DNA from: Labilibaculum sp.
GTDB lineage: Bacteria; Bacteroidota; Bacteroidia; Bacteroidales; Marinifilaceae
Reading direction: 5' to 3'
NCBI RefSeq assembly: GCF_963664555.1
Contig: NZ_OY761461.1
Coordinates: 868,001 to 932,000, forward strand
Length of the DNA stretch: 64,000 nt
Shown: positions 45,724-53,334 of the stretch, one piece after another
How positions within the stretch are numbered: position 1 is the first letter of the stretch
Layout of the letters: every line of letters starts with the position of its first letter
Translations under genes and position numbers: made by a program
Notes under the pieces: generated by a model
Database searches by the model: none
The model's input: only the letters and a program-made list of their open reading frames with translations
What the model was told of the DNA's origin: nothing

Positions 45724-45813
45724 TGTTTTGACCCCTGATATCCTAGAGTTTTATTCTATTTTTTAATTTTCATTTTTATAGAGCGATTTAGGCTCTGTCA
45801 AAATTTAATAATA

Positions 45814-46671
45814 CTAAGCTATTTTCCCTAGCTTTTTAATTAAATGCTGATCCTGCTTCCACTTTTCATTTGGAGTAATTCTCCCAAGTAAACCATGTAA
45901 TCTTTCACTATTATAGAATGGCACATATCTTTTTATAATCTGCTGTATTTCACCGAAAGTACGATAATCGACTCTGTCAAAGATATCTCTCTTTAAAGTA
46001 CCATGATATGCTTCAATATGCGCATTTTCTTCAGGTGTTGCCACGTGAGTAAATTCTTGTTCAAACCCGACTAAATGAATGTAATCTCTCACATTACGAG
46101 CAATAAACTGACTTCCATTATCAGATCTGATTATCAGAGATTCTGGAGTTGGATATTCATCGACAATTGTTGATAATAATTCAATCACCTCTTTTTGCTT
46201 TACATTGAATGCAAAAGTATAACCTAATATTTTTCTAGTATGAACATCAATTATCGATAAAAGATAAGCGTTCTTTCCCATATTGGGAATCCAAATCATC
46301 TTGATATCCATTTCAAGACACTCCATAGGATGGCTTGTGTGAACCTTCCTAAATCTTACGAACTTGCGCCCACCACCACTTCTTTTAATTCTTGAATTAG
46401 GCTTTAAAAGTCCTGTATTACTCATTATTCTGTACACTTTCTTGTGATTGATCTTATAACCCTTACGCTGAAGATACTTTGTCATTATTCGATAACCACA
46501 ATCAATAAACTCATGCTCCAATACGCCTTTTATAGCTTCTACAACAGTCCTTTCTTCAACCAGGCCATCGTTACTATGCTTGGTTTGCTTGCTAGGCAAA
46601 ACACCTTTTCTGCCATTTAACTTCTCTTTATAGTAATAACTACTCTCAGAGAGTCCTACATACTTTAACAA
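45814..46671 (-). CDS. IS3-family transposase OrfB (integrase catalytic part)
   Basis: An IS3-type rve integrase core with catalytic D122 (C-L-E-M-D-I-K), D184 (I-R-S-D-N-G-S-Q-F) and E220 (E-N-A-H-I-E-A-Y-H-G), a DD(35)E spacing counted from a nominal TTG at 46671. The frame stays open upstream of that TTG through W-N-R-R-S-K-K-N-L-V-D-R-F-F to the A-run in orfA. The real product is therefore probably the OrfAB fusion made by -1 frameshifting, not an independent start. An N-terminal HTH_21-like region (H-E-F-I-D-C-G-Y-R-I-M-T-K-Y-L) precedes the core. Confidence 0.93.
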   Translation of the reverse strand: MLKYVGLSESSYYYKEKLNGRKGVLPSKQTKHSNDGLVEERTVVEAIKGVLEHEFIDCGYRIMTKYLQRKGYKINHKKVYRIMSNTGLLKPNSRIKRSGGGRKFVRFRKVHTSHPMECLEMDIKMIWIPNMGKNAYLLSIIDVHTRKILGYTFAFNVKQKEVIELLSTIVDEYPTPESLIIRSDNGSQFIARNVRDYIHLVGFEQEFTHVATPEENAHIEAYHGTLKRDIFDRVDYRTFGEIQQIIKRYVPFYNSERLHGLLGRITPNEKWKQDQHLIKKLGKIA

Positions 46672-46712
46672 ATCTTTGATACTTGCAGTATATTTTTCGA
46701 AGAAACGATCTA

Positions 46713-47021
46713 CTAGATTTTTCTTGGATCGTCTGTTCCAAACTTTTTTTTTAGAAGCTCTTTCTGAATTTCCAATTCTATTTCCCGGTCTGCTAAAAGC
46801 TTGCGTAGAATCCGAATCTCTTCCTCAGCTTTCTTCATCTCTGGACTGCTGTTATCATATTTAACTCTTAAGCCAGCTTCTCCCTTAGTATCGAACTTCT
46901 TTTTCCAATTATAGAAAGCTCCAGTACTAACATTATACCTTCTACAAACTTCTACTACATTACCAGTTTCTGCCTCGCTTAAAATGGCTAGTTTTTCTTC
47001 TAATGTCCAACGTCTTTTCAT
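46713..47021 (-). CDS. IS3-family transposase OrfA (DNA-binding part)
   Basis: 102 residues. A helix-turn-helix of the transposase_8 type (E-K-L-A-I-L-S-E-A, V-E-V-C-R-R-Y-N-V-S-T-G-A-F-Y-N-W-K-K) is followed by a leucine-zipper-like coiled coil (E-I-R-I-L-R-K-L-L-A-D-R-E-I-E-L-E-I). It binds the terminal repeats and multimerises. Its end contains the slippery run used to enter orfB. Confidence 0.92.
   Translation of the reverse strand: MKRRWTLEEKLAILSEAETGNVVEVCRRYNVSTGAFYNWKKKFDTKGEAGLRVKYDNSSPEMKKAEEEIRILRKLLADREIELEIQKELLKKKFGTDDPRKI
46743..46749 (-). other. Programmed -1 frameshift heptamer A-AAA-AAG
   Basis: Nine A residues followed by G on the minus strand end with A-AAA-AAG in the orfA frame (K-K-K). 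Slipping back one base moves ribosomes into the open orfB frame, the standard IS3 mechanism. OrfA otherwise stops about 30 nt later. Confidence 0.85.
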
Positions 47022-47079
47022 ACCCTAAATTTAACTGTTTTAAATCTGAAATTTTACTCCAGTCTTTTTCGGGGCTAAA

Positions 47080-47427
47080 CTACATAATACCCTGAAGAGA
47101 TTTTTGTTCAGACAACCATTCTACATTTAGTGTATCATATTTGGGGATGTTGCACTTAGCTATTGTGATTTTGGGTTCTTTAACAGCTATTTTATTTCTG
47201 AAGTCTTCCAGTAATTCGTCAAAAACAGCTTTTGCAAAATCATTATTTTCACCAAAATACTCACAGTCAACAGCAATAACAAAACTCTCCGTCTCGTAAA
47301 AACGCTTTTCTATTCGAAAGTCTACAATATCAAGTTTTCGATCGATTAGAAAAAGTAGTGTGTCTTTTTGTTGTGCTTCAACCGAGAAGACAATCATTAC
47401 TAACAAAGCTATAAGTGCATATTTCAT
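47080..47427 (-). pseudogene. 5' part of a small secreted protein gene, truncated by the IS element
   Basis: It encodes 115 residues with a signal peptide (MKYALIALLVMIVFSVEA, then Q-Q-K-D). The last residues, G-I-M and the TAG, are read into the IS end. The native product was 157 residues and continued at 45721. The sequence is an alpha/beta mix with one Cys in the middle (V-D-C-E-Y-F-G) and one in K-C-N-I-P-K. I do not recognise the family. It is the last gene of the 50053-45590 cluster and starts 1 nt after the stop of a 38-codon frame. It could be a partner protein of the upstream lipoprotein. Confidence 0.85.
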
Positions 47428-47428
47428 T

Positions 47429-47545
47429 TTAATAAGGACAGTTTTTATTAATTTGACTTAAAATATCAGATTCTAAAATGGATCTTTCTTCAGGTGTTAC
47501 TGTAAATGTATCGTTTCCTACTTCTTCAAGACCACTATTTGCCAT
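47429..47545 (-). CDS. Possible 38-residue open frame in the accessory cluster
   Basis: The ATG at 47543-47545 and TAA at 47429-47431 give M-A-N-S-G-L-E-E-V-G ... I-N-K-N-C-P-Y. The frame is also open about 15 codons upstream with plausible coding sequence (R-L-G-D-L-D-F-L-F-I-Y). The TAA is separated by one base from the ATG of the next gene, as expected in an operon. It could be a genuine small protein or the 3' remnant of a larger gene. No family recognised. Confidence 0.4.
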   Translation of the reverse strand: MANSGLEEVGNDTFTVTPEERSILESDILSQINKNCPY

Positions 47546-47610
47546 GTATATAAATAGAAAATCTAAATCACCTAACCTACCAGAATAATCATTTTACCAG
47601 ATATGATTTT

Positions 47611-48606
47611 TTAGAAATCTTCTAATATTTTATAAATCAAAGTATCGCATTTAAATGTGTTTCCTTCCACTACTGCATCACCATATCTTTGTGGTAATTT
47701 ATCAGTTGACATAATAAAATTCCCTATTAGAGCATTTTTGTTTGTAATATCAAATGGGTTTTTGTTGAATTCAATTTTGTATCTGGTAGATTCTAAATGT
47801 TGGGTTTTATCAATATCGGAATAATCATCAAAGATTATTTTTGATACAATAAATGGTTTTTTGTAAAAAAATAACGATATAAATTTTCCACCAAGTCCAT
47901 CATTATTACCTACCTGTAACAAACATTTATTAAGTAGAGTATCTAAATATACTTTTGCTGGCATTCTATAAAGAGTCGTGTCTGATTTTAAGTTTGAAAC
48001 AATTTTCAAACTGTTTTTTTGAGGAATATCAAATACTTTCTTTTTATACTTATTGACATATATCTTGGTTTGAAAGTTAACTTCAATTATTGTATCATTA
48101 TGCATCCATCCAAATTCAATTGGCAAATGTGCTTTGAAACTACCTTTGATTTTTTCAAATGGGTGAAGAATTGTATCAGATATTGTAAATTGAAAGGTCT
48201 TAATTGGTAAGCTAATTTGATAATCTGCATTGAATTTTCTATCCATTGATTTTCTGGTAATAGATGCTTCAACAACAGATTTTGTGTCAAATTTGATATT
48301 TATTTCAGTTCGTTGGCTATTATGTGTGCGATCAAAATCCTTTCCTTTGATATCAGTTGAATTTATAGAATCTTTATTTGTATTTGGGAGGACTTTCCAA
48401 ATCATTAATTCATAAATATTATTGGTGACACTTCTTAAACTTGTTGAAGGATTAATTGTATCACTTTTTACAGAATTTGATAAAAATAGAAATTCTTTCT
48501 GTGCAATAAAGTTGGGATCTATTTTAACTTCCTGCGAATATGTTAATGTTGGGACAATTAAAGCAAGTATTACCATTAACAGATTAATTACAATTATCTT
48601 TCTCAT
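47611..48606 (-). CDS. Secreted protein of unknown function in the lipoprotein cluster
   Basis: 331 residues from the second of two adjacent Mets, with a signal peptide (M-R-K-I-I-V-I-N-L-L-M-V, ending near TYSQE). The rest is beta-rich with few cysteines (C-L-L-Q-V, F-K-C-D-T) and no catalytic motif. The start lies inside the 3' end of the 48584 gene (23-nt overlap), so translation is coupled to that of the metallopeptidase-like lipoprotein. By position it could be its partner or immunity factor, but that is inference. Confidence 0.75.
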   Translation of the reverse strand: MRKIIVINLLMVILALIVPTLTYSQEVKIDPNFIAQKEFLFLSNSVKSDTINPSTSLRSVTNNIYELMIWKVLPNTNKDSINSTDIKGKDFDRTHNSQRTEINIKFDTKSVVEASITRKSMDRKFNADYQISLPIKTFQFTISDTILHPFEKIKGSFKAHLPIEFGWMHNDTIIEVNFQTKIYVNKYKKKVFDIPQKNSLKIVSNLKSDTTLYRMPAKVYLDTLLNKCLLQVGNNDGLGGKFISLFFYKKPFIVSKIIFDDYSDIDKTQHLESTRYKIEFNKNPFDITNKNALIGNFIMSTDKLPQRYGDAVVEGNTFKCDTLIYKILEDF

Positions 48607-50053
48607 CACTTAATTTTTTTTGAAGTTCATTTATACGTGCAATTTGGGTTTCATTAAATTTCGATTTAAAGATGGTGTTTTTATCTAAGCCAAGCCAAGC
48701 TAGAGCCTCGTATTCTTTCTGAGTGTGATTGCTTTTATCAAACCATTTTAAAATTGAGACCATTTTCTCGTGCATTTGGTTGATCATATATATGTGTTGT
48801 GCCTCACCAAAATTATTAATTCTTTGATAATCATTAATCAGGTCGGGATAACTTTCACTTAGAATAGTTGGATTGACTTTGCCATTTTCTTTTGTTGATT
48901 CCTCTACTGTTTTATAAATTTCAGCATGAATAATTTCATGCAAAATAGTATTGCACATTAAAAGATTCGATTTGGCCAAAATATTTTCATTAATCCTTAT
49001 TTGAATAATATTATAGTAAAACGGGTCTGCATATTGATTGTTAGTACTACGTGTGCCGTACGTTTTACCGTTTACCTGTCGAGGAATTCCAGTACTCATA
49101 TCCATTGGAATATAACCAATATCAAAAACAAGTGTGAATTTAGAATCTGAAGGCATGAATTCTTTTAGCAGATTTTGAAGTACACTTGTTTCATTTTTAA
49201 TTTTATCATAAATGCAATCAGCTTTAGTTCCTTTCCAACTATCATCTTCAACAACGGGCGGTGCAGGATTATATCCTGGATAAGGCTCAGGGTCTTTAAG
49301 GTTAGAGTTACTACTTCCGCTACTTCCTCCACCATAAGGTGAATTAGTAGAATAATTACCACCATTACTGCTTGCCCAGTCGCCACTGCTATGGTGTTCT
49401 TGAAATAAATATTCTGTTGATATAAAACAATCTTCTTCGCTCCAGTAGTGAGTGAAATCTGTTGTGCTTGCTTTATACCAGTATGTATCGCAAATCAAGT
49501 AATCAATTGCGATATTTGATTTTACACTTTTAGTTTGTGAATTATTATTTTCTAAAATTATAAGATCAAATTCTTTATTAGAAGTTTCTAAATTAAGTGT
49601 TTTTTCAAAATATTGAATCAATCTTTTTGAATATTCATAGGCTGCATCATCTTCATCATTCATTAAAATAAATGATTCAATGTATTGATTCTGATAATAA
49701 AGATAATATAGTGCACTAATGGCTTTATTTTTCTGGTCGTAAATGGGAATAATCAGGGAATTGTATTCCTCGTTACCGAAATGCATTCCATAATCCCATT
49801 GAGGGAAACCATACGTTTTAACAAAATCTCCGGTAAAAGAAAGAGAATCATCAGCTTGTGCCAAGCATTCAAGAATATAACTCTTGAATTCATCACCACC
49901 GGTTTTTTGATGTTTGAAAAATTCATGATTTTGTGTTTTTGCATTGGGCTGTACAATAACATCTTCCTCTTTACCGCACCCGTAAATCAGTAGGAAAGAT
50001 AGAAACACTACAAGTAAAATTTTTGTTTTAGCTTTTTTAAAAATTAATTTCAT
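48584..50053 (-). CDS. Surface-type lipoprotein with shared N-terminal region and HExxH metallopeptidase-like domain
   Basis: 489 residues. The lipobox L-L-I-Y-G-C is followed by G-K-E-E-D, matching the K-(D/E)2 lipoprotein export signal that sends Bacteroidota lipoproteins to the cell surface. Residues about 44-252 are almost identical to the 50753 paralogue, ending in a Gly/Ser/Asn linker. The unique C-terminal part contains H-E-I-I-H (372-376), a zinc-metallopeptidase motif, with a second His-rich helix (A-Q-H-I-Y-M-I-N-Q-M-H-E) downstream that might give the third ligand. The modular layout (constant N-terminus, variable catalytic C-terminus) resembles polymorphic effectors. No close family is recognised for the constant region. 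Confidence 0.8.
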   Translation of the reverse strand: MKLIFKKAKTKILLVVFLSFLLIYGCGKEEDVIVQPNAKTQNHEFFKHQKTGGDEFKSYILECLAQADDSLSFTGDFVKTYGFPQWDYGMHFGNEEYNSLIIPIYDQKNKAISALYYLYYQNQYIESFILMNDEDDAAYEYSKRLIQYFEKTLNLETSNKEFDLIILENNNSQTKSVKSNIAIDYLICDTYWYKASTTDFTHYWSEEDCFISTEYLFQEHHSSGDWASSNGGNYSTNSPYGGGSSGSSNSNLKDPEPYPGYNPAPPVVEDDSWKGTKADCIYDKIKNETSVLQNLLKEFMPSDSKFTLVFDIGYIPMDMSTGIPRQVNGKTYGTRSTNNQYADPFYYNIIQIRINENILAKSNLLMCNTILHEIIHAEIYKTVEESTKENGKVNPTILSESYPDLINDYQRINNFGEAQHIYMINQMHEKMVSILKWFDKSNHTQKEYEALAWLGLDKNTIFKSKFNETQIARINELQKKLSDEKDNCN

Positions 50054-50070
50054 AATACTATGTGATTTGG

Positions 50071-50136
50071 TTTAAATGCCCCTTTATTCCGAATCCTCCT
50101 AAACGGTAACCTTAATATCAGGTGTTGTTAAGCATG
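50071..50136 (-). repeat. Shared leader element, copy A
   Basis: Read on the minus strand it contains GGTTACC, 14 nt, then GGAATAAAG, ending about 26 nt before the ATG of the lipoprotein at 50053. The same two boxes at the same 14-nt spacing occur at 52100-52164 and 53455-53500. Copies A and B also share flanking TTAACAACA and ATTTAAA. It is probably a promoter or operator. Confidence 0.55.
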
Positions 50137-50200
50137 AAATGCAAAAAAAACAAATCTGTAACGCTTGGTATCAATGCATTGTTTTAAATGTGTAAATGCA

Positions 50201-50259
50201 ATTGTACATTTTGACAATATAAACATCCCCAAAACATTTTTTGTTTTGGGGATGTAACT
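50201..50259 (-). repeat. Dispersed terminator-like element, copy 2
   Basis: This copy contains the hairpin CATCCCCAAAACA/TGTTTTGGGGATG (50224-50254), a perfect 13-bp stem with a 5-nt loop. It lies about 60 nt beyond the stop of the gene at 50314 and serves as its likely terminator. Its 33-nt flank resembles 45241-45273. Confidence 0.65.
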
Positions 50260-50313
50260 AAAATGGAGAGCTTATGTTATATCATTTAGTCCCTATTTCG
50301 AATCTGTTTTAAT

Positions 50314-50742
50314 TTAGTTATTCTCTAAAAGTGTTTTATTTTTAGATTCCTTTTTTAACTTTTGAATTCGATTTATTTCCTCGTAATATTTAATGCAATT
50401 CTTAGGTTGTTTTTTATAATCGTATCTATATCTTTTATTAAAAATATATTCGTACCAATGCCAGTACATTAAAGGATTTTTTTTGAATGTTCGGTACAAT
50501 TCCTTATCCTTATATTCAGGTTTATACTTCACGAAATTATTATATTCGCGCTCGAGGTATTCTGTGTCGGTATTCTTGTATGGTGAAATTGAAAAGAGGT
50601 ACTTACTATCATGGGTAATAAAATAGTATTTTTTGCTAAATCCTCCTTCCAAGAATGTTACATAAAATATAACGAAAACATTACTGAGGATAACAAACAA
50701 TATCAGACCAATGTATAGATTATTTTTTTTTGTTTTTTTCAT
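50314..50742 (-). CDS. Small single-pass membrane protein, candidate partner of the 50753 lipoprotein
   Basis: 142 residues from the ATG at 50740-50742, 10 nt after the upstream stop; the longer frame has no leader logic. A basic start (M-K-K-T-K-K-N-N) and one hydrophobic helix (about 9-29) are followed by a strongly basic, Tyr-rich soluble part (Y-W-H-W-Y-E-Y-I-F-N-K-R-Y-R-Y-D-Y-K-K). No family recognised. Small size and tight linkage make it a candidate immunity or accessory protein, which is inference. Confidence 0.65.
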   Translation of the reverse strand: MKKTKKNNLYIGLILFVILSNVFVIFYVTFLEGGFSKKYYFITHDSKYLFSISPYKNTDTEYLEREYNNFVKYKPEYKDKELYRTFKKNPLMYWHWYEYIFNKRYRYDYKKQPKNCIKYYEEINRIQKLKKESKNKTLLENN

Positions 50743-50752
50743 GGGAATATGC

Positions 50753-52078
50753 TTAGTTACAACTTTTATTATTGAAAGGAGATATACCTCCATTTAGATT
50801 ACGGTTTACTCCATTAGGTAATTGCATATTTCTAATATCTTGCCCTAAACTTCCAGGATTAGATCCTTCTCCGCCTAACCATTTACTGCTAGTATCTGGT
50901 AAATTTAGCCCTCCCAATTTTGCTACATTAATTCCAAAATCAGTACAGTTAAAGGTACTCAATTGATATTTTTTTGGATAATTTTCAATGTAATACAAAA
51001 TTGCATTTACTTGACCAGTTGTGATTTCTTTTGTTATGGACACATCATATGCAGTATTACTATCATTTCCGAGGATACTAAAATCAAGCTCCATAGTTGG
51101 TTTTGCACCATTTTTAGGATAGAATCCCAAAATTGCGGTGTTATTTCCTTGCGTTAATCCTACAAAAGTGTGCCCTACACTTGTGAACACGGTATAAGTA
51201 CTATTTGCTAATGGTTGGTCTACATAAATAGTTAATGTCACAGGCAAACTGGGATCTATACAGTCCAAGTACTCTACAACTGAATATATTGGTTTTTCTG
51301 GAGCAGGTGTAGGATAAGGTTCTGTTAGTGTTGAATTACTACTTCCACTACTACCACCACCATAAGGTGAATTGGTAGAATAATTACCCCCATTACTGCT
51401 TGCCCAGTCGCCACTGCTATGGTGTTCTTGAAATAAATATTCTGTTGATATAAAACAATCTTCTTCGCTCCAGTAGTAAGTGAAATCTGTTGTGCTTGCT
51501 TTATACCAGTAAGTATCGCAAATCAAGTAATCAATTGCGATATTTGATTTTACACTTTTAGTTTGTGAATTATTATTTTCTAAAATTATAAGATCAAATT
51601 CTTTATTAGAAGTTTCTAAATTAAGTGTTTTTTCAAAATATTGAATCAATCTTTTTGAATATTCATAGGCTGCATCATCTTCATCATTCATTAAAATATA
51701 TGATTTGATGTATTGATTCTGGTAATGAAGATAATACAGTGCACTAATGGCTTTATTCTTCTGGTCGTAAATGGGAATAATCAGGGAATTGTATTCTTCG
51801 TTACCGAAATGCATTCCAGAATCCCACTGAGGTAAACCATATGTTTTAACAAAATCTCCGGTAAAAGAAAGAGAATCATCCGCTTGTGCCAAACATTCAA
51901 GAATATAACTCTTGAATTCATCGCCACCGGTTTTTTGATGTTTGAAAAATTCCTGATTTTTAGTTTTTGCATCTGGCTGTACAAACTCATCATCCTTTTC
52001 GCAGCTAATGATCAGTAAAGAGGAGAAGAAAACTACAAGTAGAATTCTGGCTCCGGCCTTTTTAAAATTTAATTTCAT
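50753..52078 (-). CDS. Surface-type lipoprotein with shared N-terminal region and permuted NlpC/P60-like domain
   Basis: 441 residues. The lipobox L-L-I-I-S-C is followed by E-K-D-D-E, a near-perfect lipoprotein export signal. Residues about 44-252 match the 48584 paralogue with about six visible differences, ending in the same S-P-Y-G-G-G-S-S-G-S-S-N-S linker. The C-terminal domain differs entirely. V-G-H-T-F-V-G-L (His303) precedes F-N-C-T-D-F-G-I-N-V-A (Cys378), the His-before-Cys order of permuted NlpC/P60 (YaeF/LRAT-like) enzymes, which hydrolyse amide or acyl bonds. A toxin or wall-active effector exposed at the surface is a plausible reading. Confidence 0.8.
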   Translation of the reverse strand: MKLNFKKAGARILLVVFFSSLLIISCEKDDEFVQPDAKTKNQEFFKHQKTGGDEFKSYILECLAQADDSLSFTGDFVKTYGLPQWDSGMHFGNEEYNSLIIPIYDQKNKAISALYYLHYQNQYIKSYILMNDEDDAAYEYSKRLIQYFEKTLNLETSNKEFDLIILENNNSQTKSVKSNIAIDYLICDTYWYKASTTDFTYYWSEEDCFISTEYLFQEHHSSGDWASSNGGNYSTNSPYGGGSSGSSNSTLTEPYPTPAPEKPIYSVVEYLDCIDPSLPVTLTIYVDQPLANSTYTVFTSVGHTFVGLTQGNNTAILGFYPKNGAKPTMELDFSILGNDSNTAYDVSITKEITTGQVNAILYYIENYPKKYQLSTFNCTDFGINVAKLGGLNLPDTSSKWLGGEGSNPGSLGQDIRNMQLPNGVNRNLNGGISPFNNKSCN

Positions 52079-52099
52079 AATAATAATATGTGATGTGAT

Positions 52100-52164
52100 T
52101 TAAATACCCCTTTATTCCTTGCTTAGCCAAAAGTTAACCTTAATAAAACATGTTGTTAAGCATG
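52100..52164 (-). repeat. Shared leader element, copy B
   Basis: Minus-strand GGTTAAC, 14 nt, GGAATAAAG, then GGGGTATTTAAA, ending about 25 nt before the ATG of the lipoprotein at 52078. It aligns with copy A over about 60 nt, as expected if leader and gene were duplicated together. Confidence 0.55.
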
Positions 52165-52313
52165 TTATGAGAATTATAAGTCTGAAACTTCGGTATTTGT
52201 TGAAGAGTAGTATGTGTTAAATTATTGGGAAATAGATAATTAATTTTATTGTTTTGAATTATTTAAAAATATGTTTAATTTAAATCGTTTTTTAATTAAA
52301 TTAATGTTAATCA

Positions 52314-52330
52314 GGTTAGCCATACTAACC
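52314..52330 (+). promoter_or_regulatory. Short palindrome upstream of the 52347 gene
   Basis: GGTTAG and CTAACC are separated by 5 nt, 17 nt before the ATG. It is either a protein-binding palindrome or a leader hairpin that could mask the start region. The evidence is symmetry only. Confidence 0.3.
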
Positions 52331-52346
52331 CCAAAACCCAAGTAAA

Positions 52347-53090
52347 ATGGCACAGAAAGAAGATTACCAAGCAGTACTGGATCAGTTAACTGCAATTTTA
52401 GCCGAAAAGGTGAGTGCACCGGGAATGCCGGTTGATATTTATGCACAAGAGGCTCTAAACTTAAGTTATTATGCCCTTGGCGATAAAGAATTATTGGTGG
52501 CAAAAGGTCTGCAGGCCGGGTATATTGATAGTTTGCCGGTTCGGGTAGGTGCTATGCAGTACGCTCAGTCGGAGTGGCTGGCGGTATCGAATAGTAAAAG
52601 TGAGGCAGCAAAGGAATGGAACGGAATATCGGAAAAAGCCAGTGCTTTGCATGGTGAGCTTTTGCACGATTTTCGTTTTGCTTACCGAAACGATAAGGAA
52701 TTAAAAATGCTGGTGGATAAAATTGCCGAGGGAAATGGCAATGCCGATATGATTCAGGATTTAAGTGATATGCATGCATTGGGAAAAGCGAATCCCGATC
52801 AGTTAACGGCAATAAATAAAGACATGAGCAGACTTGATTTGGCGGCTGAGTATGCGGGTGTTTTAGGGAATCTGCTAGCCAAAGCAAATGGGATTCGTGA
52901 GGAGAATGATAAGCCGGCAAAGGAAATGCGCGACAGAGCCTATACTTATGTGAAAGAGTCTGTTGATGAAATTTGTATGTACGGAAAATATGTTTTCTGG
53001 AAAGATGAGGAAAAAATGGAAAAATACAGCAGCGCCTATTTTCGTAATCTGCGAAAGCAAAAAGAAAAGGAAACAGAAGTAAGCGAATAG
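52347..53090 (+). CDS. Uncharacterised helical cytoplasmic protein
   Basis: 247 residues, no signal peptide or membrane helix, predominantly alpha-helical by composition. Recognisable features are an L-S-Y-Y-A-L-G-D-K-E stretch near 35, L-P-V-R-V-G-A-M-Q-Y near 68, and a basic C-terminus with Y-S-S-A-Y-F-R-N-L-R-K-Q-K. I recall similar uncharacterised Bacteroidota proteins but no function. The gene is followed immediately by the 20-bp phased repeat array and preceded by a palindrome, so protein and repeats may belong together; this is speculative. Confidence 0.75.
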   Translation: MAQKEDYQAVLDQLTAILAEKVSAPGMPVDIYAQEALNLSYYALGDKELLVAKGLQAGYIDSLPVRVGAMQYAQSEWLAVSNSKSEAAKEWNGISEKASALHGELLHDFRFAYRNDKELKMLVDKIAEGNGNADMIQDLSDMHALGKANPDQLTAINKDMSRLDLAAEYAGVLGNLLAKANGIREENDKPAKEMRDRAYTYVKESVDEICMYGKYVFWKDEEKMEKYSSAYFRNLRKQKEKETEVSE

Positions 53091-53100
53091 CTCTGAAACC

Positions 53101-53300
53101 CCCGCGCAGGCTAGGTGATTACCCCGCAGGAAGGGGTAAAGTGCTGCAGGAAGCACGCTTTGCCTGCAGAACTGCATATTTTGCCACAGAACCTGTTGAT
53201 TGATCCGCAGAACTGGCAAAAACGCCACAGAATTGAATGATTTACCCGCAGGACGAACTTTTTTAACACAGAGAAGCGATATACTGCGAAGGACGAATGT
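53101..53300. repeat. Phased array of about ten degenerate 20-21-bp units
   Basis: CAG triplets occur at 53107, 53127, 53147, 53167, 53187, 53208, 53228, 53249 and 53269, with a decayed AAG at 53289. Spacings are 20 or 21 throughout. Each unit opens with a core like C-x-GCAGRA or CCACAGAA, and the remaining ~13 nt vary. The unit length is not a multiple of three, so it is not a coding repeat, and it is close to two DNA helical turns. It starts 11 nt after the stop of the 52347 gene. Confidence 0.75.
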
Positions 53301-53334
53301 GGATGACCAACAAAGCATATTTTTTTGCAAAAAT

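Larger units (their letters stand above)
45724..47084 (-). mobile_element. Complete IS3-family insertion sequence, 1361 bp
   Basis: The element holds orfA and orfB on the minus strand. Both ends start TG in outside-in orientation: TGTAGTTTAGCCCC at the orfA side and TGTTTTGACCCC at the orfB side. CTGGAG or CTAGAG follows 7-8 nt after the CCCC, so the terminal inverted repeats are imperfect. A 3-bp TAA flanks it on each side (45721-45723 and 47085-47087). The boundaries are confirmed independently because removing 45724-47084 plus one TAA restores the reading frame of the interrupted gene. The element looks intact and recently inserted. Confidence 0.93.

Noticed and set aside
46671-46673. TTG as an independent start for OrfB.
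   Set aside because: The orfB frame is open upstream to a classical A-AAA-AAG slippery site, so frameshift fusion is the better model.
45287-47084. Exact 14-bp match GGGGCTAAACTACA at 45287-45300 and at the IS right end 47071-47084, which could look like a long target duplication or a second IS end.
   Set aside because: The flanks do not match on either side, the frame reconstruction proves a 3-bp TAA duplication, and 14-bp chance matches are expected in 64 kb of AT-rich DNA.
53101-53300. Could the phased units be a CRISPR array?
   Set aside because: The conserved core is only about 7 bp, the unit is 20-21 bp, and no cas gene is near.
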